From positions 1 through 37,139 of the forward strand of contig CAJXYE010000048.1 in NCBI GenBank assembly GCA_913063325.1: a stretch of 37,139 bases of DNA, written 5' to 3'. This document shows positions 28,169-36,348 of the stretch, one piece after another. Under the pieces are notes generated by a model. It saw nothing but the letters and a program-made list of their open reading frames with translations. It searched no databases and was not told the origin of the DNA. The stretch comes from an uncultured Colwellia sp. GTDB taxonomy: Bacteria; Pseudomonadota; Gammaproteobacteria; Enterobacterales; Alteromonadaceae. A program made the position numbers and the translations under genes. The first letter of the stretch is position 1, and every line of letters starts with the position of its first letter.

Positions 28169-30055
28169 ATGAAGCACATTGAACAACAAGCATTAGCTAT
28201 GAATTCTCCCGAAACTTACTGGCAAGAACAAGCTGAACTCGTTGCCTGGTATAAAAAACCTCAAAACATATTGTCGACAAATAGCAATTCTTGGCATGAA
28301 TGGTTTGCTGATGGCGAACTTAACTCTTGTTATCTCGCCTTAGATATTCATGTTGAACAAGGCAGAGGATCGCAGACTGCACTCGTATATGACTCGCCTG
28401 TTACCGGTAAAAAACAAAAATTTAGTTATGCTGAATTGACCAGTTTAGTGGCAAAGTTTGCTGATGTGCTCAGGGCACAAGGTATCAGTAAAGGAGACCG
28501 GGTGTTAATCTATATGCCAATGATCCCACAAGCTGCTATTGCTATGTTAGCCTGTGCAAGGTTAGGGGCAATTCATTCAGTGGTTTTTGGTGGTTTTGCC
28601 GCCAATGAGCTTGCTGTTCGTATTAATGATGCTGAGCCTAAAGTAATTGTTAGTGCTAGCTGTGGCATTGAAATAGCAAAAGTTATTCCTTATAAGCCAT
28701 TAATTGATCAAGCCATAGAAATTGCTAATCACAAGCCAAGTAACTGTATTATTTATCAAAGACCTGAAGCAGTTGCATCATTGGTTAAGCCAAGAGATCT
28801 TGACTGGCAGTCTCAAATGGATGTTGCAGTAGAGATCCCCCCTGTTACCGTAAAAAGTACCGATCCTCTTTATATCTTATATACCTCAGGTACAACAGGT
28901 AAGCCAAAAGGTGTAGTTAGAGATAACGGCGGCCATGCTGTTGCTATGCTTTATAGCATGAAGAATATTTACGGAATGAAGGCAGGAGATACTTTTTGGG
29001 CTGCCTCAGATGTCGGTTGGGTTGTTGGTCATTCATATATTATTTACGGTACCTTAATGGCAGGCTGCACCACTATTGTTTATGAAGGAAAACCGATCAA
29101 AACACCTGATGCAGGGGCTTTTTGGCGAGTATGTGCTGAGTATAAAGTGAATGCTTTATTCACGGCCCCAACAGCTTTTCGCGCTATTTGTAAAGAAGAT
29201 CCTGACGGAGACTTCATTAAAGACTACGATCTTTCATCTTTAAAGCGTTTATTTCTCGCCGGTGAGCGCTTAGATCCAGCTACCTATCATTGGCTTAAAG
29301 ATAAAACACAATTACCCGTTATTGATCATTGGTGGCAAACAGAAACTGGCTGGGCAATTGCCAGTACACCTTTAGATGACGGAAACGGCAATAAAATAGC
29401 AACAAAACCAGGCTCTGCAGGTTTCCCTATTCCCGGTTTTAATGTACAAATTCTTAATGCACAGGGTCAACAAGTTGCTGCTGGTAAACAAGGCTCCGTG
29501 GCAATAAAATTACCGCTTCCGCCCGGCTGTTTAGCCACCATTTACCGCGATCCTGAGCGCTTAACATCCGGATATTTATCTACTTATCCTGGTTATTATA
29601 TGTCAGGGGATGGTGGTTATATTGATGAGGATGGTTATTTATTTATCATGGGCCGCATGGATGATGTTATCAATGTTGCTGGTCACCGTTTATCAACCGG
29701 GGAGATGGAGGAGGTTCTATCAGCTCATCCCGCTGTTGCAGAGTGTGCGGTTGTCGGCATTAATGATTCATTAAAGGGGCAAGTGCCACTAGGTCTAGTG
29801 GTGATAAAAAATGGCATTACCATCAGTGATACAGATCTAGTTAGTGAATTAAAACAAAGTATTCGTAATGATATTGGCTCTATTGCCTCATTGAAAGACT
29901 TACTTATCATTGATAGATTGCCTAAAACCCGTTCAGGTAAAATATTACGTAAAACCCTTAGACAAATGATTGATGGTCAAGAGATTGAAATACCGTCAAC
30001 CATAGAGGATCCAGCGGTAATCAAGGAGTTAACTGATCTACTCGCGCCAAAGTGA
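28169..30055 (+). CDS. prpE: Propionate-CoA ligase
   Basis: A 628-aa acyl-CoA synthetase with the same length as E. coli PrpE; it activates propionate to propionyl-CoA through an adenylate. Motifs are the P-loop-like YTSGTTGKPKGVVRDNGGHA (about 236-255), the PrpE-like SDVGWVVGHSYIIYG, the adenylate motif WWQTETGW and the C-terminal catalytic Lys591 in PKTRSGKILR. VVRDNGG and VVGHSYI favour PrpE over acetyl-CoA synthetase. The start at 28169 has TAGG about 9 nt upstream; Met11 is an alternative. No prpB, prpC or prpD lies beside it, so it works apart from any methylcitrate operon. A perfect TTGTCGACAA lies inside the gene at 28271. Confidence 0.92.
   Translation: MKHIEQQALAMNSPETYWQEQAELVAWYKKPQNILSTNSNSWHEWFADGELNSCYLALDIHVEQGRGSQTALVYDSPVTGKKQKFSYAELTSLVAKFADVLRAQGISKGDRVLIYMPMIPQAAIAMLACARLGAIHSVVFGGFAANELAVRINDAEPKVIVSASCGIEIAKVIPYKPLIDQAIEIANHKPSNCIIYQRPEAVASLVKPRDLDWQSQMDVAVEIPPVTVKSTDPLYILYTSGTTGKPKGVVRDNGGHAVAMLYSMKNIYGMKAGDTFWAASDVGWVVGHSYIIYGTLMAGCTTIVYEGKPIKTPDAGAFWRVCAEYKVNALFTAPTAFRAICKEDPDGDFIKDYDLSSLKRLFLAGERLDPATYHWLKDKTQLPVIDHWWQTETGWAIASTPLDDGNGNKIATKPGSAGFPIPGFNVQILNAQGQQVAAGKQGSVAIKLPLPPGCLATIYRDPERLTSGYLSTYPGYYMSGDGGYIDEDGYLFIMGRMDDVINVAGHRLSTGEMEEVLSAHPAVAECAVVGINDSLKGQVPLGLVVIKNGITISDTDLVSELKQSIRNDIGSIASLKDLLIIDRLPKTRSGKILRKTLRQMIDGQEIEIPSTIEDPAVIKELTDLLAPK
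28271..28280. promoter_or_regulatory. TTGTCGACAA palindrome inside the prpE coding region
   Basis: A perfect 10-bp palindrome about 100 bp into the gene. It is the third copy of the core motif within 345 bp, suggesting a looped or multi-site operator, though chance conservation through codons cannot be excluded. Confidence 0.35.
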
Positions 30056-30144
30056 CTGTATGAATAATAATGCACTCGTAATTCAAATTTATGAGTTCAT
30101 TATTTAGCTAGCCATCTTCATAAAATCCCCCTCTGGCCCTAAGA

Positions 30145-30177
30145 CTTTACCAGTAACTCTATAAGTTGCTGGTAAAG
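30145..30177 (+). terminator. Hairpin downstream of prpE
   Basis: CTTTACCAGTAACT at 30145-30158 pairs with AGTTGCTGGTAAAG at 30164-30177 with one T-G wobble and a 5-nt loop. It is followed by CTTGGGGAGTTTTC. It is plausible as the prpE terminator although the T-tract is short and displaced. Confidence 0.55.
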
Positions 30178-30467
30178 CTTGGGGAGTTTTCTGAAAATAG
30201 CACTGACCGCCAAAATATCCTCATTTCAGTATAAGAAAAATAAGCGCTATTTTATCTTATTGGCTTGCCATAACCGACCTTGCTTTAGTCGTTCTGAGGA
30301 AACGTCCAAACGTATAACACTAATATGGCTGCAACCAATAAAAAACTGACTGAAGTTTAAGTCTAAGTAATTATTGTATTGTGAATAGTAATGCTAAATG
30401 ACGAGTACAACGCAGGTAAAAGGTATATGAGCCATTTATTTCAAGATATGGCTAATCTATTAACAAA

Positions 30468-30489
30468 AAAGGAGCAATTAAGCTCCTTT
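30468..30489 (-). terminator. Intrinsic terminator of the SUMF1-like gene
   Basis: AAAGGAGC-AATTAA-GCTCCTTT. On the minus strand the 8-bp stem is followed by a T-tract (TTTTTTGTT), the standard pattern. It lies 28 nt beyond the stop of the gene. Confidence 0.8.
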
Positions 30490-30516
30490 ATATTATGTTT
30501 CTATTTTCTAATCATC

Positions 30517-32406
30517 TTAATTTTCACGTAATGCTCTAAAACCTAAGTAATTAGAACGAAAGCCTGAAGACAATTCTAAACGAACAGATGTTCTAGCAAG
30601 TTTAGGAGCAAAGTTCCAAGCACCTCCACGAGCAACAACTTTATCGCCATTGGTTAATTCCCATACATTACCTACGGTATCGAACAAACCTAATTTGTTA
30701 GCTCTAAATGATTTTACCGGGGCTGTGCTACGGTTTGACCATTTACTGCCACAGTAAGCACAATTTGCTTTACCATTACCAATGTCGTTACCCCACCAAT
30801 AGTTTTCAATACTGCCAGCTCGCGCAACATATTCCCATTCCATTTCATTGGGTAAACGATAGTTACGCTCAGTTTGTTGTGATAACCATGCTAGATAATT
30901 TTTACTGTCTTTATCGCTAACACAAACGACTGGATGCTCATCGGTTTGGCCGAAGCCCGGATTTCTCCAATTTAAAACACTGTTATATTCTGGTTCACCG
31001 TTAACAAATGCAGCACAACCATTTTCACTTTCGGCTTCAGTTACGTAATTTGTTTCCTTAACGAATCGTTTAAAGTCGCCGACCGTTATTTGATTTTGAC
31101 CAATAGCAAAGGCTTTTAATATTTGCTCACCACGGGCTGGTTTTTCATTACTTAAACCAGCGCCTTTCATATCACCCATTTGAAAACGACCGGCTGGTAC
31201 ACCGATAAGCTCAGGACCTAATTCGTCACCTGGAAGAATGTCTTGAATTTTCTCTCCATTGGCAAAGTTAATAGACGCTTTAGTTAATTCTACTTTGATA
31301 AGGGTATTTTTTGATAAACGAATATCTTGTTGATAGTCACTATAACCTGGCTTAGTAATTCTGACATCATGATGGCCAGCAGATAACATTACGTTAAGTT
31401 TAGTTGAACCGTAACTTACGCCGTCAACAAAAACTTCATCATCGTATTGATCAGAGCGAACCGTTAATTCATACATTAAGGTATCATCAACTAAGCTGGT
31501 GATTTTCTCTGAGCTTGTATCTTCATTAGTAATAGAAATAGCTGATAAGCCATCTTGGGTACCACAATAACGAGCTGAAATATTTAATAAAATACAAGCC
31601 TCGTTATTGGGTAGTGAACCTTGCATTTGAACAGTAATTGTTGTGCCATAATTACCTTGACCGCTAAACTCTCCTGCCTTAACTTTATGCTTCATTAAAC
31701 GAACTTGTGCAGAAGAATCTTGTTTGTATTGGTTGATAAGGCTTGATTCAGTTGCGGCATTAAACAATTTATCTAAAAACGTTTTTGAGGCTTTTTGCTT
31801 AGCTAAACGATTACCGCGAGTAATACATTTGTTAAGAGTTTCTTGTGTATCACACGTTACCGATTGATATACCTCTAAGTCATTTTTTTGCTCAAATTCA
31901 CCACGTAAACGTTTAACGCGGGCAATACGAATTTTTTCAACTAAACCTTCTCGAGCATTAGCGAGGGTAAAACGGTCTATATTAGCTTGTGCCAATTCTG
32001 CTTTTGCTTCAGACAAATTTGTAACACTGGCTTTAATCGCATTTTTATTTTGTTTTTGATTAATAATGGATTGACGATAGTCATTTTGAGCCTGAGCAAT
32101 ATCTTGTTCAGGGTTATCAATCATAGCTTCATATTGCTCATTCATATTGAGCAAAGCGACTTGGCGAAGCTCTAGTAGCGTTTTGCCTTGAGCCCGTAAA
32201 TCATTTAAGCGCGCTTTTTCAGCAGTCATTTGTGCATTTAAGTCATTTAAAGAAATGATGAAGGCACTGTACTGCTCTTCTTTACTACTTAATTCAATTT
32301 TTAAACTTTCAACTGTTTTACTTTTAGATGGAGCAGTTTCAAAAGCATGAGTATATGAACTCAATGAAAGACAACTTATAGTCAGAGCGAGTAAAGCCAA
32401 GCGCAT
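30517..32406 (-). CDS. Exported coiled-coil, PEGA and SUMF1/FGE-like domain protein
   Basis: About 629 aa from the ATG at 32406 (GGGA upstream); an 11-codon longer TTG start is less likely. Residues 1-22 are a signal peptide (ALLALTISCLSL...THA). Residues 25-170 are a long, charged coiled coil. A middle region with two cysteine pairs (CDTQETLNKC; CILLNISARYC) is compatible with disulfides. A PEGA domain (about 318-375, VFVDGVSYGSTKLNVMLSAG) precedes a SUMF1/formylglycine-generating-enzyme-like domain (about 395-629, IGVPAGRFQMGD, YRLPNEMEWEYVARAG, GLFDTVGNVWELTNG, GFRALREN). The two catalytic cysteines expected after RGGxW are absent (RGGAWNFAPKLARTSVRLE), so I infer a binding or structural role rather than sulfatase maturation. 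It is divergent from the FtsZ-like gene. Confidence 0.85.
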   Translation of the reverse strand: MRLALLALTISCLSLSSYTHAFETAPSKSKTVESLKIELSSKEEQYSAFIISLNDLNAQMTAEKARLNDLRAQGKTLLELRQVALLNMNEQYEAMIDNPEQDIAQAQNDYRQSIINQKQNKNAIKASVTNLSEAKAELAQANIDRFTLANAREGLVEKIRIARVKRLRGEFEQKNDLEVYQSVTCDTQETLNKCITRGNRLAKQKASKTFLDKLFNAATESSLINQYKQDSSAQVRLMKHKVKAGEFSGQGNYGTTITVQMQGSLPNNEACILLNISARYCGTQDGLSAISITNEDTSSEKITSLVDDTLMYELTVRSDQYDDEVFVDGVSYGSTKLNVMLSAGHHDVRITKPGYSDYQQDIRLSKNTLIKVELTKASINFANGEKIQDILPGDELGPELIGVPAGRFQMGDMKGAGLSNEKPARGEQILKAFAIGQNQITVGDFKRFVKETNYVTEAESENGCAAFVNGEPEYNSVLNWRNPGFGQTDEHPVVCVSDKDSKNYLAWLSQQTERNYRLPNEMEWEYVARAGSIENYWWGNDIGNGKANCAYCGSKWSNRSTAPVKSFRANKLGLFDTVGNVWELTNGDKVVARGGAWNFAPKLARTSVRLELSSGFRSNYLGFRALREN

Positions 32407-32994
32407 ATTTATTATTCCCAAAGGATAGACGTGAATCAAATATTCAATATTTTAATCAATGAAAATATTGAATATTTATCTGTTTATTTCAATCTATCAT
32501 TGATGTAGTTTTAATTAATTCATCATATTTGCTCAAGGGGTAAATCGCAAGCACTAAACTAGATTTACTACTGATTTTTCTTGATTTAAACCAATTATCC
32601 AACGAAAAGTAGTCAGTCAGTAAATTAGTTTTCTTAGTCATTTCTTTGCCTGTGTTAAGTGATGTCATTTATTCACTTGCTATTAACAAGTTGACTGAAA
32701 ATAGGATTAATCCGATATGCCTATATAAGGTGTGTCCGTTAGAAAGTTCTTATCTAAAAGCAACAAACAATGAATTAAGTGGCTTATTTAAGAGTGCAAA
32801 GGTTACTAAAATGTACCTATATTATTGAATTGACATAACTAACGCCCCTGAAATTGACTTTTTTTTAGGCTATTTACAACTTTTTATCCTATCTTTATTG
32901 GTGCTAATAAGTAATACCAAACGAATTAATTTATTGTGCAACTTATCGTTTCAATAAAAAATCTCTATTGGTATAAAAATCATGGAGATAATGG
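32407..32994. other. Divergent control region of the SUMF1-like and FtsZ-like genes
   Basis: The 588-bp AT-rich gap includes the perfect inverted repeat at 32438-32477. A short dyad (TAATACCAA at 32912-32920, TTGGTATAA at 32968-32976, one mismatch) lies just before the FtsZ-like start. TTGACA occurs at 32830 without a well-spaced -10 box. A 60-codon TTG-start frame at 32646-32828 shows no protein-like features, so I do not call it. Confidence 0.5.
32438..32477. promoter_or_regulatory. Perfect 16-bp AT-rich inverted repeat upstream of the SUMF1-like gene
   Basis: AAATATTCAATATTTT at 32438-32453 and its exact complement at 32462-32477 flank the 8-nt spacer AATCAATG. It lies 32-71 bp upstream of the chosen ATG. 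The position suits an operator with two half-sites, or a leader hairpin, controlling the gene. Confidence 0.55.
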
Positions 32995-35244
32995 ATGCAA
33001 TCGAAACATACGACGGCCAAAAAAACTAAAATAGCTCAGTCTACAGTACAAAAAAATCAGAACGGCGTTAAAAGTAAAGTCCCCCGTGATAACGCGTCGC
33101 CAAGTGATGACTTTGACATAATAGTAACTTCAGAAAAAAGCTCTCATAAATCTTCAGATCCAACACATCTTTATTTCACCGAAAAAGATTTATCACGTAT
33201 TTTAGCGAACTTAGATACCTTGCGTGATGAGGTTTACCCTGTCCCTACGGATCAGGAAGAGCAGCAAAAGAAATCACACCCCTTCCCATCAGTCTGTCTT
33301 ATTGGTTTAGGCCGATGTGGATCCAATATCGCATTAGATGTTGCCTCATTAGTTCACAGCGCCCGAAATTATTATTTAAACGAATTTCATAATGAAATGA
33401 AAAAAGCTAAGGAACGTGAGGGTAGTTCTTTAAAGTGGATAAAGCGAAGTTTAAAACTCCAAAATAAAAAATCAGACAAACCTGTATTTTTAATCGAACC
33501 CTTGGTGATGCTAGGTGATTTAGATAAAGATATTGAAGGAAGAATTAGGTACTCATCGCAAGGTTATGATAAAAATTTTCTTGATGATTATAGTAAACTA
33601 AAAATAATGGATTTATCTGAGGTACATGCGGGCGGCGCTGGTAATGCCCCTATTTTAGGACAATACCTAGCTAAGATGATCCTCAATAAAGAAACTGAAC
33701 ACTTCAGTAATACTGATTGGCAATTTATTCACTCTTACCTCATTGATTCATGTGGTATTAAAGCCAACCAATCACGTTTATATTTTTATATTTTTAGTGC
33801 TGGTGGCGGTACGGGATCAGGTATGGCGTCAGAGTTTGGCTTAGCGCAACAGTATTCTTACATGAGTAAAACCTTTGATATTCGCTCTGAAAAAGAAATC
33901 GCTACCCATGGTCAAAATTTTGTTTTTGAGCCTATTTTTACCAGTGGAATTTGTATTCTGCCAAATATTAATGATTCCAGTATCGAAGTTTCTGAGGCAC
34001 TTCATATCAATGCAGGTCGTTTATTGTGTAAGTACTTGGCTGAAGAATGGGATTTCTCTTACAACCTCGATAATGAAAAAGAATATGTCGAAGGTGAAAC
34101 ACCTTATAGAATTAGACCATGGAACGCCATGATGCTGATATCAAATGATATTATGCGATATGCCGAGCAAAGTGATACCAATGGTGGCATAAAGTACATA
34201 GATGTAAATACAATGGAAAAACATGCTAATCAATATATTAGCCAGCAAATCTTCAATATCCTAACAGCTCAAGCGGTTACCACAGATTATGATGATAACT
34301 ACTTCCGTCGTGCAGGTATCGATATTGGTGAAACTATTCGTTTAGATGCTAATGATTTATTTATGAGCTTAGCGGGTCCCGTTGCAATAGCATATGCCGA
34401 GTCTGTGGTCGCTGATTCTCCAGCAGAAAAGCATGATCAAAAGCAGCCTAGCTTTAATGGTGAAAAATCCGTGTTAGATGTTGATGATCTCTTTTTCCGC
34501 TCGATTGATTTACCGCATTTTAATGACACAACACAAGCCATTGAAGGAGTAAGTTTATTACCTATTGAGTCAGAGCAATACAAGTTATCCTTGGAGAAAT
34601 ATAAAAGCTCAGGCTTTGATGCTAAACACCTAAAAGAACTTCACTTTTTCAAAAATTGTTCATCTATTGTGTCTATTATTTCACTACCTAAAGACTACAA
34701 GTTGTCTTATATGGATTTGAATAAATTAAAAATGCACCTGAATAATTTATTTCCCAATACCACCTTAAAACGTTATGCGCTAGTCATTGGTGCTTCAGCT
34801 AACTTATCGTTAACAACATTGATTGCCAAAAGCCCCTGCTTAAGTGATGACTTTCTAACACTGATTGTTTCTTACATTAAACGCTGCTTTGCTAAAGATG
34901 AATACCGTTTCGATGACTCTTTAGATAATGCCATTATCGACTTTATTAAAGCACCTGAGTTTGATGAATCAAAAATAGAGGAAATGTTAATTGAGCATGA
35001 GAATCCAGCTAAAATACTCGATACTAACTGGTATGCGATCAAACCTATGTATGAAAAGAAATATAGAGAATTAGTTCGTGATGAGAAAAAGTTTACTTCC
35101 ATTAACGATATACGGTTAAGCATTGATAGCGTTAAGAAGTCAATTCATTACCTCCGTGAAATATACCGCCACAGAATCAGTAAAACTAAAGTTATCTCAC
35201 TCAATAAGAAATCAATTAAGCCAGCTAAGCCTGATATTTTATAG
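32995..35244 (+). CDS. FtsZ/tubulin-superfamily GTPase distinct from FtsZ
   Basis: 749 aa. A basic, low-complexity N-tail (1-60) leads to a GTPase core with all the FtsZ-type loops in order: T1 LIGLGRCGSN (102-111), T3 HAGGAGNAPILGQYLA (211-226), T4 SAGGGTGSG (268-276, the tubulin signature), T6 LISNDIMR (381-388, like FtsZ IPNDKLL), an H7-like helix (405-425) and T7 IRLDANDLF (448-456) with Asp451 and Asp454 in the FtsZ NxDxxD positions; the Asn is Arg. A large C-terminal part (about 470-749) includes a second beta/alpha region (ALVIGASANLSLTTLI) and a basic end, with no FtsZ C-terminal tail motif. GGAG lies 7 nt before the ATG. It could polymerise with GTP. Membership of the proteobacterial FtsZ-like families described by Makarova and Koonin, or Pfam Tubulin_2, is likely but unverified. 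Confidence 0.85.
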   Translation: MQSKHTTAKKTKIAQSTVQKNQNGVKSKVPRDNASPSDDFDIIVTSEKSSHKSSDPTHLYFTEKDLSRILANLDTLRDEVYPVPTDQEEQQKKSHPFPSVCLIGLGRCGSNIALDVASLVHSARNYYLNEFHNEMKKAKEREGSSLKWIKRSLKLQNKKSDKPVFLIEPLVMLGDLDKDIEGRIRYSSQGYDKNFLDDYSKLKIMDLSEVHAGGAGNAPILGQYLAKMILNKETEHFSNTDWQFIHSYLIDSCGIKANQSRLYFYIFSAGGGTGSGMASEFGLAQQYSYMSKTFDIRSEKEIATHGQNFVFEPIFTSGICILPNINDSSIEVSEALHINAGRLLCKYLAEEWDFSYNLDNEKEYVEGETPYRIRPWNAMMLISNDIMRYAEQSDTNGGIKYIDVNTMEKHANQYISQQIFNILTAQAVTTDYDDNYFRRAGIDIGETIRLDANDLFMSLAGPVAIAYAESVVADSPAEKHDQKQPSFNGEKSVLDVDDLFFRSIDLPHFNDTTQAIEGVSLLPIESEQYKLSLEKYKSSGFDAKHLKELHFFKNCSSIVSIISLPKDYKLSYMDLNKLKMHLNNLFPNTTLKRYALVIGASANLSLTTLIAKSPCLSDDFLTLIVSYIKRCFAKDEYRFDDSLDNAIIDFIKAPEFDESKIEEMLIEHENPAKILDTNWYAIKPMYEKKYRELVRDEKKFTSINDIRLSIDSVKKSIHYLREIYRHRISKTKVISLNKKSIKPAKPDIL

Positions 35245-35256
35245 TTTCTATTAAGC

Positions 35257-35288
35257 CCCCATGACTCAAGCAAGATAAAGTCATGGGG
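35257..35288. terminator. Hairpin between the FtsZ-like gene and rluF (1)
   Basis: CCCCATGACT and AGTCATGGGG form a perfect 10-bp GC-rich stem, 12 nt after the FtsZ-like stop. It sits between convergent genes. The T-tract is weak on both strands. Confidence 0.55.
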
Positions 35289-35294
35289 TAGTTA

Positions 35295-35321
35295 AAGGAC
35301 TAAAGCTATAATTTAGTCCTT
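35295..35321. terminator. Hairpin between the FtsZ-like gene and rluF (2)
   Basis: AAGGACTAAA and TTTAGTCCTT form a perfect 10-bp stem with a 7-nt loop. The right arm includes the rluF stop codon. With the preceding hairpin it probably forms a two-part barrier between convergent transcripts. Confidence 0.5.
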
Positions 35322-36257
35322 AGTTTTATGGCTGTTATAAGGCCAAACATCTTTAAGATCTTCCTGCCTTTCATCTTCTTGTTTATTAGGTGATGTTTTT
35401 ACTTGTGTATTTTGCTTACTTTTCGATTCGATTTTATTATCTGCATTGTTTATCGAGGCCGATAGCTCTTCAAGTTCACTCATGTTTGGAGACGCCTTTT
35501 TAGGCTGAGCGGTATTAATAGCTGTTTTACTCGAACCTTCAACTGCTTTGTTAATTTCGGCCATTTCAACGTCCGTTAATTCTCGCCATTGTCCTGGGGT
35601 TAAATCCCCCAACTCAACTTTCATAATACGTGAGCGTTTTAATGTTAAAACCTCATAATCGAGATATTCACACATACGGCGAATTTGACGATTAAGCCCT
35701 TGAGTAAGAGTAATACTAAATACAAAACGGCTTTTAACTTGCACAATACAAGGCTTGGTAATAGTACCTAAAATAGGCACCCCACGGGACATTCGCGTAA
35801 TAAAACGCTCACTAATAGGTTTATCTACAGTGACAATGTACTCTTTATCGTGAGCATTTTCCGCACGTAAAATTTTATTAACAATATCACCATCACTGGT
35901 TAAAAAGATCAAACCTTCTGACGGTTTGTCTAAGCGACCGATAGGGAATATACGTTTCTTATGACCTATAGCGTCAATAATATTACCGCGTACGTGCTTT
36001 TCAGTAGTACAGGTAATACCAATAGGTTTGTTATAAGCGATATAAATACGATCAGATTTGTCATCACTAGTTGGCGCTATTTCAAACCCGTCGACTTTAA
36101 CTACATCCCCCGCTAATACTTTGGTACCAAGCTCTGGCACTTTATCATTAATGGTGACGCGGTTATCTTCTATCATTTTATCGGCACTACGGCGCGAGCA
36201 AAAGCCAGAGTCACTAATGTATTTATTTAAACGCTTTGGAAAGATAGAAGTAGTCAC
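35313..36257 (-). CDS. rluF: 23S rRNA pseudouridine synthase RluF
   Basis: A 314-aa RsuA-family enzyme closely resembling E. coli RluF (290 aa), which converts a uridine near position 2604 of 23S rRNA. It has an N-terminal S4 RNA-binding domain (8-60, RLNKYISDSGFCSRRSADKM) and a catalytic domain with Asp110 in IFPIGRLDKPSEGLIFLTSD. RluF-like stretches include NKILRAENAHDKEYIVTVDK and GLNRQIRRMCEYLDYEV. A hydrophilic Lys/Ser/Asn-rich tail (about 245-314) is typical in character but not conserved. The start is a GTG at 36257: an in-frame TGA lies five codons upstream and the S4 domain starts at residue 8, so no better start exists. Confidence 0.94.
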   Translation of the reverse strand: MTTSIFPKRLNKYISDSGFCSRRSADKMIEDNRVTINDKVPELGTKVLAGDVVKVDGFEIAPTSDDKSDRIYIAYNKPIGITCTTEKHVRGNIIDAIGHKKRIFPIGRLDKPSEGLIFLTSDGDIVNKILRAENAHDKEYIVTVDKPISERFITRMSRGVPILGTITKPCIVQVKSRFVFSITLTQGLNRQIRRMCEYLDYEVLTLKRSRIMKVELGDLTPGQWRELTDVEMAEINKAVEGSSKTAINTAQPKKASPNMSELEELSASINNADNKIESKSKQNTQVKTSPNKQEDERQEDLKDVWPYNSHKTKD

Positions 36258-36348
36258 TTTATTCGCTGCTCATTTTATTTTAGTAAATTTTCATTATTGG
36301 GTATTATACTCAAAAGTACCATCAATGTATTAATCATCTTTCATCACT

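Larger units (their letters stand above)
30056..30516. other. Intergenic region between prpE and the SUMF1-like gene
   Basis: These 461 bp lie between convergent genes. They contain the two hairpins listed separately (30145-30177 and 30468-30489). A 34-codon ORF at 30426-30530 runs through the second hairpin and into the SUMF1-like gene, so I do not call it. Nothing else is recognisable. Confidence 0.5.

Noticed and set aside
30426..30530. 34-codon plus-strand ORF with an AGG-rich upstream and a hydrophobic end
   Set aside because: It reads through the intrinsic terminator of the minus-strand gene and ends inside that gene; the hydrophobic tail is explained by the T-rich terminator and antisense sequence.
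32646..32828. 60-codon plus-strand ORF in the FtsZ-like upstream region
   Set aside because: It begins at TTG without a ribosome-binding site and shows no protein-like features; upstream of a divergent promoter it is most likely chance.
32995..35244. FtsZ itself
   Set aside because: There is no C-terminal FtsA/ZipA-binding tail, the length is about double, T7 has Arg for Asn, and no division genes are adjacent.
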